Assembly (NCBI RefSeq): GCF_904848585.1
Contig: NZ_CAJHCR010000004.1
Span: 248,001-312,000 of the forward strand
From: Paraburkholderia kirstenboschensis
GTDB lineage: Bacteria; Pseudomonadota; Gammaproteobacteria; Burkholderiales; Burkholderiaceae
Reading direction: 5' to 3'
DNA: 64,000 nucleotides
The position numbers and the translations under genes are program-made. Shown piece after piece: positions 20,398-29,577 of the stretch. The notes below the pieces were generated by a model. It was given only the letters and a program-made list of their open reading frames with translations. It made no database searches and was not told where the DNA came from. Each line of letters starts with the position of its first letter. The first letter of the stretch is position 1.

Positions 20398-21332
20398 CCG
20401 CGGCCCCTTTCAGCGCGTGAGCGCAGCCAGATGTAGCCGCCATTCGAAAGACCCGTGACGAGCACCATGCCGAGCGCAAGCGCGTAGCCGAGATTCTGGT
20501 TGTGCATGACGTCGCCGCGAATCTGCGCAAAGAGCAGAATCGGCACGATGTTCAACGAGCTGCCGGTCAGCGCATAAGCGGTGGCGACCGCGCCGAACGC
20601 GTTGGCGAACAGCAGCAGCGTCGCGCCGAGCACGCTCGGCCATAGCACCGGCAGCGCGACATAACGCCAGTATTGAGATGCGGTGCCGCCGAGGCAATCG
20701 CATGCTTCGCGCCATTCGCGCTTGAGGCCGTCGAGCGCGGGCGTGACGATCAGCACCATCAATGGAATCTGGAAATACAGGTAGGTCAGCGTGAGCCCGG
20801 AAAAGCTGAGAATGCTGAAGCCCGTCGAATACAGATTGAAGCCGAGATACTTCTTCAACAACACGGTGACGAGCCCGACGCGCCCCAACGTGCAGATGAA
20901 AGCGAACGCGAGCGGCACGCCCGCGAAATTCGACGCGACACCGGAGAACGTCATCAACGTCGGACGAATCCAGCCCGGCAGCTTGCCCTGCACCGCCGCC
21001 CAGGCGAGCAGCGAGCCGATCAGCGCACCGCCCGCAGCGGACGCCGCGCTTACCTTGAAGCTGATCCAGTAGGCGTCGAGCACGGACGGCTGAAACAGAT
21101 CGCGCAGATTGGCGAGCGTGAAGTGACCTTGCGAATCCTGGAACGCGCCGATCATCAGAAAGCCGGTCGGCACAATCAGGAACAGCAGCGCGAAGGTGAA
21201 GAACGGCACGACGCCGATCCAGGCCAGCATCTGCGACGCGCGGCCCGGACCGTCGACCCGCGGCGTTGGGGTGGGCACAGGCGGAACCAGCAAGTCCGGC
21301 TGCACCGATCCAGCATCCGATGAAGCGCTCAT
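20394..21332 (-). CDS. ABC importer permease (PotB-like)
   Basis: A 312-residue permease with a polar Pro-rich N-terminus of about 30 residues followed by six membrane segments. The EAA loop reads REACDCLGGTASQYWRYVALPVLWPSVLG, somewhat degenerate (EACDCLGG rather than EAAxxxG) but correctly placed. It partners the 4-bp overlapping permease downstream. A 17-bp direct duplication lies just upstream, between it and the binding protein gene. Confidence 0.9.
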   Translation of the reverse strand: MSASSDAGSVQPDLLVPPVPTPTPRVDGPGRASQMLAWIGVVPFFTFALLFLIVPTGFLMIGAFQDSQGHFTLANLRDLFQPSVLDAYWISFKVSAASAAGGALIGSLLAWAAVQGKLPGWIRPTLMTFSGVASNFAGVPLAFAFICTLGRVGLVTVLLKKYLGFNLYSTGFSILSFSGLTLTYLYFQIPLMVLIVTPALDGLKREWREACDCLGGTASQYWRYVALPVLWPSVLGATLLLFANAFGAVATAYALTGSSLNIVPILLFAQIRGDVMHNQNLGYALALGMVLVTGLSNGGYIWLRSRAERGRG

Positions 21333-21361
21333 AGCTCAACCTTTGGGTAATCCCCGCAATG

Positions 21362-21395
21362 GCCGCATTGCCGGCGTTGCCGCATTGCCGGCGTT
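21362..21395. repeat. 17-bp direct tandem duplication
   Basis: GCCGCATTGCCGGCGTT occurs twice head to tail (21362-21378 and 21379-21395) in the 153-bp gap between the binding protein and permease genes. Both copies contain the palindrome GCCGGC. The following 60 bp are also GC-rich and quasi-repetitive. Confidence 0.85.
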
Positions 21396-21485
21396 TCTGG
21401 CACTGAGGGCTAACGGCGCGCGCGCCGCCCGGCTGGCACGGCGCGCACGGCACGCACGGCCGCGCGCTATACGTCGACGTAGCGC

Positions 21486-22598
21486 TTACTTGACGTTCGC
21501 GCCGACCGTTTCGTCCCAATGCTTCGTGATGGTTTCCTTGTACGCGTCCTGTTGCTGGAGCGTCGGGAACACCACGTTCTTATAAGACGACGGCGGCGGC
21601 AACTTGTCGAGGAGCGCCTGCGGCACCTTCTTCGCGGCCACCAGTTCGTTGTAGCGCATCGGGTGGCAATAGCCGGTCAACCAGCCGATCTGGCCTTCGT
21701 CGGAATAGAGATACTCCATCCACAGCTTGGCTGCGTTCGGATGCGGCGCATAAGCGCTGATCGCCTGCACATAGACGCCTGCGACCACGCCCGTTTTCGG
21801 AATCACCACTTGAACCTTCGGGTTGCCCTTCAGCGTGTCGCGATCGGCGAGCGCGTTGTAATCCCAACGGACGATGATCGGCGTCGTGCCTTGCGCGAGC
21901 GACGCGGCCTTGCCGATCACCGGCACGAAGTTGCCGCTCTTGTTCAGGTCGGCGAAGAACTTGAGGCCGGCTTTGTCCGCCTTGCTCGCGTCGCCCTTGC
22001 TTTGCGCGAGACCCGCCGCGTACACCGCCTGAATCGCCTGATTCGCGGAGCGCGGGTCGCCCGCGAGCGACACCGCGTTCTTGTAGTCTGACTTGAGCAG
22101 ATCGCTCCAGTCGGACGGCGCCTTGTCGATCATGTCGGCGTTCACTTCGAACGCGAGCACGCCGTAGTAGTCGCCGTACCAGTAGCCGTCGGCATCTTTC
22201 GATTCCTTGGGAATCGAGTTCCACGCTGAGACCTTATACGGCTGCAGCAGCCCTTCAGCCTTCGCGCTCGGGCCGAACGACAGGCCCACGTCGATCACGT
22301 CGGGCGCTTGCGGACCCTTGTTGCCCTTGTTCGCTTTGATCGCTTCCACTTCATCGCCGGAGCCCGCGTCGGGATTCAGCTCGTTGATCTTGATGCCGTA
22401 CTTCTTCTGGAACCCCGCGACGAGTTGCCCATAGTTGCACCAGTCGTGCGGCAACGCGATCACGGTAAGCTGGCCTTCCTGTTTCGCGGCGGCGATCAGT
22501 GCGTCGAGCGGCGCGGCGCAAGCGCTGCTCGCGCCGGCGGCCGCGACGCCCGCGGCGGCAGACATCGAAAGTATGCGAGCTAACACGGTGCGGTTCAT
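21486..22598 (-). CDS. ABC importer periplasmic binding protein
   Basis: A 370-residue extracellular solute-binding protein. I choose MNRTVLARILSM at 22598 as start because GGGGA lies 6 nt before it; an ATG four codons earlier has poor spacing. A signal peptide ends near SSACA-APLD. The mature domain (LTVIALPHDWCNYGQLVAGFQKKYG..) resembles the iron/polyamine/aminoethylphosphonate group of binding proteins, not UgpB. DWCNYG near the N-terminus is a distinctive subfamily feature. Ligand unknown; the operon and adjacent glycerophosphodiesterase point to a phosphodiester (inference). Confidence 0.85.
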   Translation of the reverse strand: MNRTVLARILSMSAAAGVAAAGASSACAAPLDALIAAAKQEGQLTVIALPHDWCNYGQLVAGFQKKYGIKINELNPDAGSGDEVEAIKANKGNKGPQAPDVIDVGLSFGPSAKAEGLLQPYKVSAWNSIPKESKDADGYWYGDYYGVLAFEVNADMIDKAPSDWSDLLKSDYKNAVSLAGDPRSANQAIQAVYAAGLAQSKGDASKADKAGLKFFADLNKSGNFVPVIGKAASLAQGTTPIIVRWDYNALADRDTLKGNPKVQVVIPKTGVVAGVYVQAISAYAPHPNAAKLWMEYLYSDEGQIGWLTGYCHPMRYNELVAAKKVPQALLDKLPPPSSYKNVVFPTLQQQDAYKETITKHWDETVGANVK

Positions 22599-22761
22599 AG
22601 TTTTCCCCATCCTCTGCCGAAGTTGCTACGTTTGGAAAATTTCTAGTTCGACTTCAAGGGCGCTACTCGTGCGCCATTGCGTGCGCTCCCGGATCAGCCT
22701 TTGCGGCCGCCTCCGCGTGCCTGCTTGCCCGCCCACGCCCTGCCTTGGCCGGCTTCGCAGC

Positions 22762-23526
22762 TCAAAGCATGTCGTGCTGCAGCTTATCGATGCGATCTGT
22801 ACAAATCATGTCAACGCCCCACTGCGCAAGCAATTGCGCGCGCGCCGGATCGTTGACCGTGTAAGCGAGCACATGCAGTCCGGCCGCGCGGATCTCGCCG
22901 ACGAGCGGCGCGGTCAGATAACGGTGGCTCGCATGCAAGGACACGCAGTCGAGCTCGCGCACGATACGCAGCCAGTCCGCGGGCACTTCCTCGAACAGCA
23001 TGCCGCGCCGCAGCGAAGGCGCCGCGTCGCGCGCAGCCGCAAGCGCGTCGAAAGAGAACGACGACAGCAGCGGCGGCGTTTGCCCTTGCCACAACCTCAG
23101 CGCACCGTCCGCGACAAGGCGGCCGGTGATCTCCTCACGGCCGGGACAGGGTTTGATTTCGATGTTCGCTGCGATGCCGTCGCGCGCGCAACGCGCAGCC
23201 GCATCGGCAAGCGTCGGCAGGCGAGTGCCCGCGAATTGCGGACCGTACCAGGCGCCCGCGTCGAGCATGGCGAGCTGCGCCCATGTATAGACAGCAGCGG
23301 CGCCGTAGCCGTTGGTGGTGCGCTCGAGCGTGTCGTCGTGCAGCAGGAAGAGTTCGTTGTCGGCGGAAAGCTTGGCGTCGAACTCAACCATGCGGTAGCC
23401 GTGGCGCACACAGGCGTCGAAGCCCGCTAAAGTGTTTTCCGGTGCGAGCGTGCCGCCGCAGCGATGCGCGACGAGCCGCGGATATGGCCAGTCTGCAGGT
23501 GATGCATGATCGATCCCGTTTCCCAC
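22762..23526 (-). CDS. ugpQ: Cytoplasmic glycerophosphodiester phosphodiesterase
   Basis: A 254-residue GDPD-family enzyme that hydrolyses glycerophosphodiesters to glycerol-3-phosphate and an alcohol. The catalytic motif HRCGG...ENTLAGF contains the first His and Glu; VEFDAKLS and LLHDDTLERTTNG carry the metal-binding and second His residues. No signal peptide is seen, so it acts in the cytosol like UgpQ. It starts with GTG preceded by AGGTGA. It is the first gene of the minus-strand importer operon and is divergent from a GlpR-type regulator. Confidence 0.93.
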   Translation of the reverse strand: MGNGIDHASPADWPYPRLVAHRCGGTLAPENTLAGFDACVRHGYRMVEFDAKLSADNELFLLHDDTLERTTNGYGAAAVYTWAQLAMLDAGAWYGPQFAGTRLPTLADAAARCARDGIAANIEIKPCPGREEITGRLVADGALRLWQGQTPPLLSSFSFDALAAARDAAPSLRRGMLFEEVPADWLRIVRELDCVSLHASHRYLTAPLVGEIRAAGLHVLAYTVNDPARAQLLAQWGVDMICTDRIDKLQHDML

Positions 23527-23651
23527 GTCCGGTCACCTTTCACCCAGAATAAAGCGGAGAGCGTATTGAATGCGTTCCAACGCATGCGGTCTTGTCAAAA
23601 AGCGCCACGCTAATGCACGAAAGTGCGCGAAAGAACAGATCAGACTTTCCC

Positions 23652-23672
23652 TTCGAACATTCGAAATTCGAA
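23652..23672. promoter_or_regulatory. TTCGAA triplet, candidate GlpR-type operator
   Basis: Three TTCGAA palindromes start at 23652, 23660 and 23667 in the divergent region between ugpQ and the DeoR-type gene. GlpR operators in other proteobacteria combine TTCG and CGAA half-sites in the form TGTTCG..CGAACA. The match is suggestive, not exact: the inner spacing is 5 rather than 4. The rest of this 327-bp AT-rich gap has no supported gene. Confidence 0.45.
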
Positions 23673-23853
23673 CAAGCACGGCGCTTCGATTTGCGAAGGC
23701 TAAAGTCAAATACACAAACTTGCAAGCTGCCAAAAAAATACAACACAATGGGGCTAAAGTAGTAGGCTTGACATCGTCTGGTCACACATTCGTGTCCACG
23801 ATGTCACACGTTAAGACACGTTGTGCGAGCGCCTTCGCATCCAAGGAAAATGC

Positions 23854-24624
23854 ATGTGGCAGGAAGACCGTCATCAGAGAATACGCGCGTTGGTGTCGAC
23901 GCTCCATCGGGTGTCGACCGAACGGATCATGGCGGACCTTGGCGTGTCGCGCGAAACGGTCCGGCGCGATCTGCTCGACCTCGAAGCGCTCGGTGAATTG
24001 CGGCGGGTACACGGCGGCGCGATCAAACCCGCTGACGAAGCGCCGATCGCCGAGCGCGCTCACATGCGCGTCAAATCCAAGACGGCGATTGCAAAGGCGG
24101 CGACCGGGTTGATCGCGAGCGGCCAGACGCTATTCATCGACGCGGGCACCACGACCGCCGCACTCGCCGAAGAGCTCGCGAAACTCGCCAACCTGACCAT
24201 CGTCACGAATTCGATCGACGTCGCGTTGAAGCTGCGCGGCGCCGCGGAGCAAGCCGATGCGGGCAACGAAGTGATTCTGCTCGGCGGCACGATCAGCGAC
24301 CGGGCAATGGCAACCACGGGCGCCACCACCGTGCTCGATATTCAGCGCTATCGAGCGGACCTTGCGCTGCTGTCGCCGGTCGGCGTCGATCACCGGCATG
24401 GCGCGACGAATTACGACCATGCCGAAACAGAAGTGGCGCGCGCGATGGTCGCGAATGCCGACCGCGTCGTGATCCTTGCGGACTACAGCAAGATTGGCCA
24501 GCGCAGCCGGATCTCGTATTGCCCGGTCGAGCGGATCGACGTGCTCGTCACCAACAAGAAGGCCGCCGACGCCGCCGATTTCACCGCGCTAAAAAAGAAG
24601 CTCGAAGAGGTCGTGCTGGCCTGA
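23854..24624 (+). CDS. DeoR/GlpR-family transcriptional regulator
   Basis: A 256-residue regulator when started at MWQEDRHQRI, which has AGGA 8-11 nt upstream. The N-terminal HTH (ALVSTLHRVSTERIMADLG, then SRETVRRDLLDLEALG) ends in the family hallmark RRVHGGA. The C-terminal sugar-phosphate sensing domain shows FIDAGTTTAALAEEL and VVILADYSKIGQ. DeoR-type repressors respond to phosphorylated sugars or glycerol-3-phosphate. Divergence from ugpQ and the importer suggests it controls that operon, with glycerol-3-phosphate as a candidate inducer (inference). Confidence 0.9.
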   Translation: MWQEDRHQRIRALVSTLHRVSTERIMADLGVSRETVRRDLLDLEALGELRRVHGGAIKPADEAPIAERAHMRVKSKTAIAKAATGLIASGQTLFIDAGTTTAALAEELAKLANLTIVTNSIDVALKLRGAAEQADAGNEVILLGGTISDRAMATTGATTVLDIQRYRADLALLSPVGVDHRHGATNYDHAETEVARAMVANADRVVILADYSKIGQRSRISYCPVERIDVLVTNKKAADAADFTALKKKLEEVVLA

Positions 24625-24653
24625 AGCGTCATGCGGCGCGCCGCGCGTGCCGC

Positions 24654-26321
24654 TCATTCCTTCACATGCATCGTGTCGAGCGCGCGCTTGCGCAAACGCG
24701 TGTCATGCAATGCGCCGGCGGCGTCGAGCACCGGGTAAGCCGTCGAGCAGAACAGCGAGTTGAGCCGCTTCATGTCGCTGATCAGATCCAGATGCAATGC
24801 GCTCGTTTCGATGCTGCGCAGAGTCTGCCCCGTGAGCCGGTCCAGGTGCCTGTACGAATACGCGCGCTCCAGATCGCGGAAACGCTCTTTTTCGGCAAGC
24901 AGACGTTCGGCACAGCGCAGATCGTTGTTCAGGAATACGGATAGACCGAGTTGCAGATTACTGACGAGCCGTGCCTGCAGATCGTCCAGTTCGCCGAGTC
25001 CTTCTTCTGAAAACGACAGGCGGTGAGCGATCTTCTTCTCCTCGATATCCCCCACGATCCGCTCGATGATGTCGCCCGCATGCTCGAGGTTGATCGTCAG
25101 CGAAATGATGTCGGTCCAGCGGCGGCTGTCGGCTTCGTCCAGCTGCTCGCGTGAAATCAGCGTGAGGTAGTTCTTGACCGCTGCATAGAGTTCGTCGACG
25201 TCGTCGTCCATACGGATCGTTTCGCGCGCCTTGTCGAGATGATTGTGATGAATCAGCTCGGCCACGTTGTCGAGCATGGCCCGCACGATATCGCCGATAC
25301 GCAGCACTTCGCGCGCCGCATGCGCGAGCGCGAGCGTCGGCGTGGACAGCGCAGCCTCGTCCAGATGCAGCGGCCGCAGTTCGCCGTTCGGCATGGGCCG
25401 GTCGGGCAACACGCGTACGCAGATGCGCGCCACCGGATCGATCAGCGACAGACACGCGCAGCAACGCAGTGCGTTGTAGATCAGATGAAAACCCACCGTG
25501 GCTTCGCGCGGATTGGCGATCAGCACCGGCAGTCCGCGCGCGAGCAGGGACGTAAACGGCAGGATCAGCAGTGCGCCCGCCAGCTTGAAGGCGAAGCTGC
25601 CCAATGCGAGCCGCCGCGCCGCCGCGTTTTGCGCCACGGTGCCGACCAACGCCAGCAAGCCGCTGCCGAGATTCGCGCCGATCACGAGGCACAACGCCAC
25701 CTTCAACGAAATGACGCCCGACGACGCAAGCGTGGCCGTGAGCAACACGGCCGCGAGGCTGGAATACGACAGCATTGCGAAGGCCGCGCCGACCAGCGCG
25801 TCGAGCATGGTGTCGCCGGTCAATGCGCCGAACATCACGCGCACGCCTGCGCCTTGCATCATCGGCTGCGCGGCCTCCACGATCAGATGCAGCGCAAGCA
25901 GAATCAGACCGAGACCGATCAGCGTACGCCCGGCCTGGCCTGTGCGCGTCTGCTTGCGCGACAGGAACAGTGGCACGCCGAAGAGGATCAGGATCGGCGA
26001 CAACCAGGACAGATCTAGAGTGAGAACCCGCGCCATCAGCGCCGTGCCGACGTCGGCGCCGAGCATGATGGCAAGCCCGCTGGTCAGCGGCAGGAGCCCT
26101 TGCGCGGCAAACGACGTGACGATGACCGCCGTGGCGTTGCTGCTCTGCACGAGGCTCGTTACGCCGACTCCCGACAGGAATGCTCGCCAACGGCTGCGGG
26201 TGCTTCGCCCGAGGATGCTGCGCAGATCGGCGCCCAGTACGCGCAGGATGCCGGTGCGAACGATATGCGAGCCCCAGACAAGCAGTGCCACGCCGGCAAG
26301 AAGGTTAAGGAGAATCAACAT
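24654..26321 (-). CDS. Na+/phosphate cotransporter with PhoU-like domain
   Basis: A 555-residue NptA/YjbB-type protein. The N-terminal half has two repeated hydrophobic modules (GVTSLVQSSNATAVIVTSF and the matching SYSSLAAVLLTATLASSG, each with the QSS/SYSS phosphate-sodium signature). The C-terminal half from about residue 340 is helical and PhoU-like (IGDIVRAMLDNVAELIH..). It moves inorganic phosphate across the inner membrane, often outward. It converges on the DeoR-type gene with a 29-bp gap, adding to the phosphate theme of the neighbourhood. Confidence 0.9.
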   Translation of the reverse strand: MLILLNLLAGVALLVWGSHIVRTGILRVLGADLRSILGRSTRSRWRAFLSGVGVTSLVQSSNATAVIVTSFAAQGLLPLTSGLAIMLGADVGTALMARVLTLDLSWLSPILILFGVPLFLSRKQTRTGQAGRTLIGLGLILLALHLIVEAAQPMMQGAGVRVMFGALTGDTMLDALVGAAFAMLSYSSLAAVLLTATLASSGVISLKVALCLVIGANLGSGLLALVGTVAQNAAARRLALGSFAFKLAGALLILPFTSLLARGLPVLIANPREATVGFHLIYNALRCCACLSLIDPVARICVRVLPDRPMPNGELRPLHLDEAALSTPTLALAHAAREVLRIGDIVRAMLDNVAELIHHNHLDKARETIRMDDDVDELYAAVKNYLTLISREQLDEADSRRWTDIISLTINLEHAGDIIERIVGDIEEKKIAHRLSFSEEGLGELDDLQARLVSNLQLGLSVFLNNDLRCAERLLAEKERFRDLERAYSYRHLDRLTGQTLRSIETSALHLDLISDMKRLNSLFCSTAYPVLDAAGALHDTRLRKRALDTMHVKE

Positions 26322-26413
26322 AAGGCACTGCTCTTATTCTCTGCTGCCGTGACCCGAACCGCATGCCGCGCGTACGACACCCGGGGCGTATATGACAGTA
26401 GTGTTGCACATTT

Positions 26414-26442
26414 TTGCCTTATTGTAATTTTGTGCTTTTAAA
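26414..26442 (+). promoter_or_regulatory. Candidate sigma-70 promoter of the HAD phosphatase gene
   Basis: TTGCCT (26414-26419), a 17-bp spacer and TTTAAA (26437-26442) in an AT-rich patch unlike the surroundings, about 85 bp before the start codon at 26528. Confidence 0.35.
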
Positions 26443-26527
26443 TATACGCTCGCTCAACGATGAGATCGTCGCGTGACCGTCTGTGCCGTTCATGTGGCGC
26501 TTCCACCACCTGTCACGAGGACAACGG

Positions 26528-27211
26528 ATGAGCCGCAATCTCGCGCTGTTCGACCTGGACCACACGTTGCTGCCGCTCGACAGCGACCAGGCATGGGCTC
26601 ACTTTATCGCTGGACTCGGCATAGAAGGCGCGGCGCGCCATGCGCAAGACATCGACGAGTATTACCGGCAGTACGTGGCCGGTACGCTCGACATGGCCGC
26701 CTATCTGGACTACACGTTGGCGCCGCTCGCTCGCCACTCTCGCGAGCAGCTCGACGCATGGCATGCGCAATTCATGCAGGAAGTGATCACGCCGGCGATC
26801 CTGCCGGCCGCACGTGAACTGGTGCAGCGTCACATCGAGGCGGGCGACCTCTGCTGCATTGTCACAGCGACGAACGTGTTCGTTACCGCGCCTATCGGCA
26901 AGGCGCTCGGCTTCGAGCATCTTCTTGGGATCGAACTGGGTACGGAGGGTGATGATCCGCTTGCTCGTTTTACAGGCACGTCAGTGGGCGTTCCGACTTT
27001 CCGTGAAGGCAAGATCGCGCGCACGGAGAGCTGGCTCGCTTCGCTCGGCCACCGTTTGCACGACTTTCCGCAGAGCTGGTTCTATAGCGATTCGATCAAT
27101 GACGTTCCGCTGCTCGAACGCGTCACGCATCCGGTCGCGACAAATCCCGATCCGCGTTTGCGCGCGATGGCGAACGAGCGAGGCTGGCCGGTCATTGAGC
27201 TTTTCCCGTGA
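26528..27211 (+). CDS. HAD-IB family hydrolase (SerB-like phosphatase)
   Basis: A 227-residue HAD-superfamily phosphatase. The nucleophile motif FDLDHTLL supplies Asp9 and Asp11. Motif II/III elements appear as VTATNVFVTAPIGKALG and a Lys in FREGKIA; the last metal-binding motif is YSDSINDVPLLE. The helical cap after residue 20 is typical of subfamily IB, which includes phosphoserine phosphatase and acyl-phosphate or histidinol-phosphate phosphatases. The start at 26528 has GAGGACAA upstream. The substrate cannot be told from sequence. Confidence 0.88.
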   Translation: MSRNLALFDLDHTLLPLDSDQAWAHFIAGLGIEGAARHAQDIDEYYRQYVAGTLDMAAYLDYTLAPLARHSREQLDAWHAQFMQEVITPAILPAARELVQRHIEAGDLCCIVTATNVFVTAPIGKALGFEHLLGIELGTEGDDPLARFTGTSVGVPTFREGKIARTESWLASLGHRLHDFPQSWFYSDSINDVPLLERVTHPVATNPDPRLRAMANERGWPVIELFP

Positions 27212-27256
27212 TGCACACGCTAGCGCATAACCGCTAGCGCGCGAGCATGGCCGCGT

Positions 27257-27400
27257 TCACGCGCGCCCTTTCCATGGCACGAGCCACCGCTCCAGCGCGC
27301 GCATGCCTGGATCGAACACCCAGGCGATCAAGCCGATCAGCACAATGCCTATCACCACGACGTCGGTGCGCAGGAAGCTCGACGCGTTGAGCCATGACCG
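27257..27400 (-). pseudogene. Remnant of a nitrate/sulfonate/taurine-type ABC permease
   Basis: In one minus-strand frame about 47 codons read SWLNASSFLRTDVVVIGI.. LIAWVFDPGMRALERW..LVPWKGRA then stop. This matches the C-terminal end of SsuC/NrtB/TauC permeases. Nothing upstream continues the protein: similarity ends at about 27400, where base composition drops. No binding protein or ATPase gene is adjacent. I read it as a deletion scar. It is too short for a start codon call and is not expected to be functional. Confidence 0.6.
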
Positions 27401-27690
27401 CGATGGTAGTGGCCTCATTTGCCGCATCCAATTATTCGGTAACCTAACTAAATGTGGCTCGATCAGATATACTTTTTGCTCGAGCTTACCGGAGAACCCA
27501 GACGCCAGATTTCATCGACTATGTCATCGAAAATCAGGCTATGCGTGAGCGCTTTATCGAACTCACCATTCCCTTTTCGATCATCGGCGGAACGCTTGCA
27601 TCTATCTGTATGCTGCTCACACGGTACTACCGCTAGCAGGCGCAAGCACCTCGCCAAGGCGCTGCATTTAACGCTCAGGCGCCTGCTCAC
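27401..27690. other. Low-GC noncoding stretch beside the permease remnant
   Basis: About 290 bp of lower GC than the surroundings. One plus-strand frame (27454-27636) could encode a 60-residue peptide ending in a hydrophobic segment (FIELTIPFSIIGGTLASICML), but it would need a GTG start with no visible ribosome binding site. I treat it as probably noncoding debris. Confidence 0.35.
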
Positions 27691-27696
27691 CGCGAA

Positions 27697-27728
27697 ATAA
27701 AAAAACCCGCAGCATGTGCGGGTTTTCG
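27697..27728 (-). terminator. Intrinsic terminator after lipA
   Basis: AACCCGCA / TGCGGGTT hairpin next to a run of seven A on the plus strand (U tract in the minus-strand RNA), 30-60 bp past the lipA stop codon. Confidence 0.85.
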
Positions 27729-27757
27729 TCAACCTGGCAGACCAGCGCATCTGACAC

Positions 27758-28765
27758 TTACACTACGCCGGCTCCATGCGCCTGCAAGTCGGCGTGGTAG
27801 CTGGAGCGCACCATTGCGCCCACCGCTGCGTGCGTGAAGCCCATCTTGTAGGCCTCTTCCTCGTACATCTTGAAGGTGTCCGGGTGCACATAAGAACGCA
27901 CCGGCAAATGGTGTTCCGAAGGCTGCAGATACTGACCGATGGTGAGCATGTCCACATCATGCTCGCGCAGATCGCGCATAACCTGCAAGATCTCTTCTTC
28001 CGTTTCCCCCAGGCCAACCATGAGGCCTGATTTGGTCGCGACGTCCGGGTGCAGCGCCTTGAAGTCTTTGAGCAGCTTGAGCGAATGCGCGTAGTCCGAA
28101 CCCGGGCGCGCTTCCTTATATAAACGCGGCACCGTTTCGAGATTGTGATTCATTACGTCAGGCGGTGCGGCATTCAGAATGCCGAGCGCACGGTCCAGAC
28201 GGCCCCGGAAATCCGGTGTCAGAATTTCAATGCGCGTGTCAGGCGACAACTCGCGCGTCTGACGGATACATTCAACGAAGTGCGCCGCGCCGCCGTCGCG
28301 CAAATCGTCGCGATCCACGCTCGTGATCACCACATACTTCAGCTTCAACGCGGCAATGGTGCGCGCGAGATTCCCCGGCTCTTCCGGATCGAGCGGATCC
28401 GGGCGGCCGTGGCCCACGTCGCAGAACGGGCAGCGACGCGTGCACTTGTCGCCCATGATCATGAACGTCGCCGTGCCCTTGCCAAAGCATTCGCCGATGT
28501 TCGGGCAGCTCGCTTCCTCGCACACCGTATGCAAATTGTGCTCGCGCAGAATCTGCTTGATTTCATAGAAGCGCGAATTGCCGGTCGCCGCCTTGACGCG
28601 AATCCACTCCGGCTTTTTCAGCTTTTCGATCGGAACGATCTTGATAGGAATGCGGGCGGTTTTGGCTTGCGCTTTCTGCTTCGCGGTGGCGTCGTAAGCA
28701 GCGGCAGATGCCGGTACGCCTTCCGGCACGGGAGAAGTTGCTAGGTTCGCGGTAACGTCAGTCAT
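27758..28765 (-). CDS. lipA: Lipoyl synthase
   Basis: Radical-SAM enzyme (335 residues) inserting two sulfurs into protein-bound octanoyl groups. The auxiliary cluster motif [12 protein letters not shown] and the radical-SAM motif CTRRCPFC are both present, as is the terminal RSSYHA, whose Ser ligates the auxiliary cluster. The start [12 protein letters not shown] at 28765 is chosen because it gives the usual length; the open frame extends further upstream into lipB. It lies 13 bp downstream of lipB on the same strand, giving a lipB-lipA operon. Confidence 0.97.
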   Translation of the reverse strand: MTDVTANLATSPVPEGVPASAAAYDATAKQKAQAKTARIPIKIVPIEKLKKPEWIRVKAATGNSRFYEIKQILREHNLHTVCEEASCPNIGECFGKGTATFMIMGDKCTRRCPFCDVGHGRPDPLDPEEPGNLARTIAALKLKYVVITSVDRDDLRDGGAAHFVECIRQTRELSPDTRIEILTPDFRGRLDRALGILNAAPPDVMNHNLETVPRLYKEARPGSDYAHSLKLLKDFKALHPDVATKSGLMVGLGETEEEILQVMRDLREHDVDMLTIGQYLQPSEHHLPVRSYVHPDTFKMYEEEAYKMGFTHAAVGAMVRSSYHADLQAHGAGVV

Positions 28766-28778
28766 TCGTTCGGTCCAG

Positions 28779-29507
28779 TCAGGCGGTGAGCGCACCGGCC
28801 TGCGGTTGGGCGACGGCCGCAGGGTTGCCGTCGAGGTTTGCGGTGAGGCACGCTGCAAGGGTGTGGGCCACGTCGTCCCAGCCGGCCCCAACGCCTAGCG
28901 TTGCCATGTCGACTGTTTCGAGCCCCACGTAGCCGCAAGGGTTAATGGCCAGAAACGGCCGTAAATCCATTTTCACATTCAGGCTAACGCCGTGATAGCT
29001 GCAGCCGTTGCGGATTTTCAGGCCCAGCGCGGCGATCTTTGCGCCGGCATGCAACCCGGCGTGCGGCCCGGGCGCGACGTAAATACCGGGCGCGCCCGCC
29101 TTGCGTTCTCCGGCGAGATTATACGCCGCAAGGGTGTCGATCACGGCCTGCTCGATCCGCGTGACCATCTCGCGCACCATCAGCTTGCGACGCCTCAAAT
29201 CGAGCAGCAGGTAGGCAACCACCTGCCCCGGGCCGTGATACGTGATCTGCCCGCCACGGTCGACTTTCACCAGAGGAATAGCGCTGTCGGCGGCCAGCAG
29301 GTGTGCCGGATCGCCGGCCTGGCCAAGCGTGAATACGGGTGGATGTTCGACCAGCCAGATTTCGTCGGGAGTGTCGACGGTGCGCGCGTCGGTGAACGCG
29401 CGCATCGCATCGAAACTGGCTTCGTAGAGTTCGCCGCCGCGCCAGCGCAGCGTAAGCGGCGCCGCGGCGGGCAATTGAGATGAAGAAACCGGAGGGACAG
29501 ACATCAT
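28779..29507 (-). CDS. lipB: Octanoyltransferase
   Basis: Transfers octanoate from acyl carrier protein to lipoate-dependent proteins; LipA then adds sulfur. The 242-residue protein shows [29 protein letters not shown], the catalytic Lys in [11 protein letters not shown] and the catalytic Cys in NPCGYVGL. Start is at the first of two adjacent ATG codons; either could be used. First gene of the lipB-lipA pair. Confidence 0.96.
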   Translation of the reverse strand: MMSVPPVSSSQLPAAAPLTLRWRGGELYEASFDAMRAFTDARTVDTPDEIWLVEHPPVFTLGQAGDPAHLLAADSAIPLVKVDRGGQITYHGPGQVVAYLLLDLRRRKLMVREMVTRIEQAVIDTLAAYNLAGERKAGAPGIYVAPGPHAGLHAGAKIAALGLKIRNGCSYHGVSLNVKMDLRPFLAINPCGYVGLETVDMATLGVGAGWDDVAHTLAACLTANLDGNPAAVAQPQAGALTA

Positions 29508-29577
29508 CCCGGCAGTTTACCGAAATCTGGCAATCCCCGCCGGGAGTCGCCGCGCCCCGGAGCCGGGGCGCCCGCCA

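Noticed and set aside
18844..20436. 530-codon plus-strand frame opposite the ABC importer genes
   Set aside because: Arg-rich shadow of the ATPase and permease genes; it starts inside the ATPase gene and lacks any family signature.
27454..27636. 60-codon small membrane protein
   Set aside because: Requires a GTG start with no ribosome binding site, in a low-GC segment that looks like deletion debris; kept only as a note in the intergenic entry.
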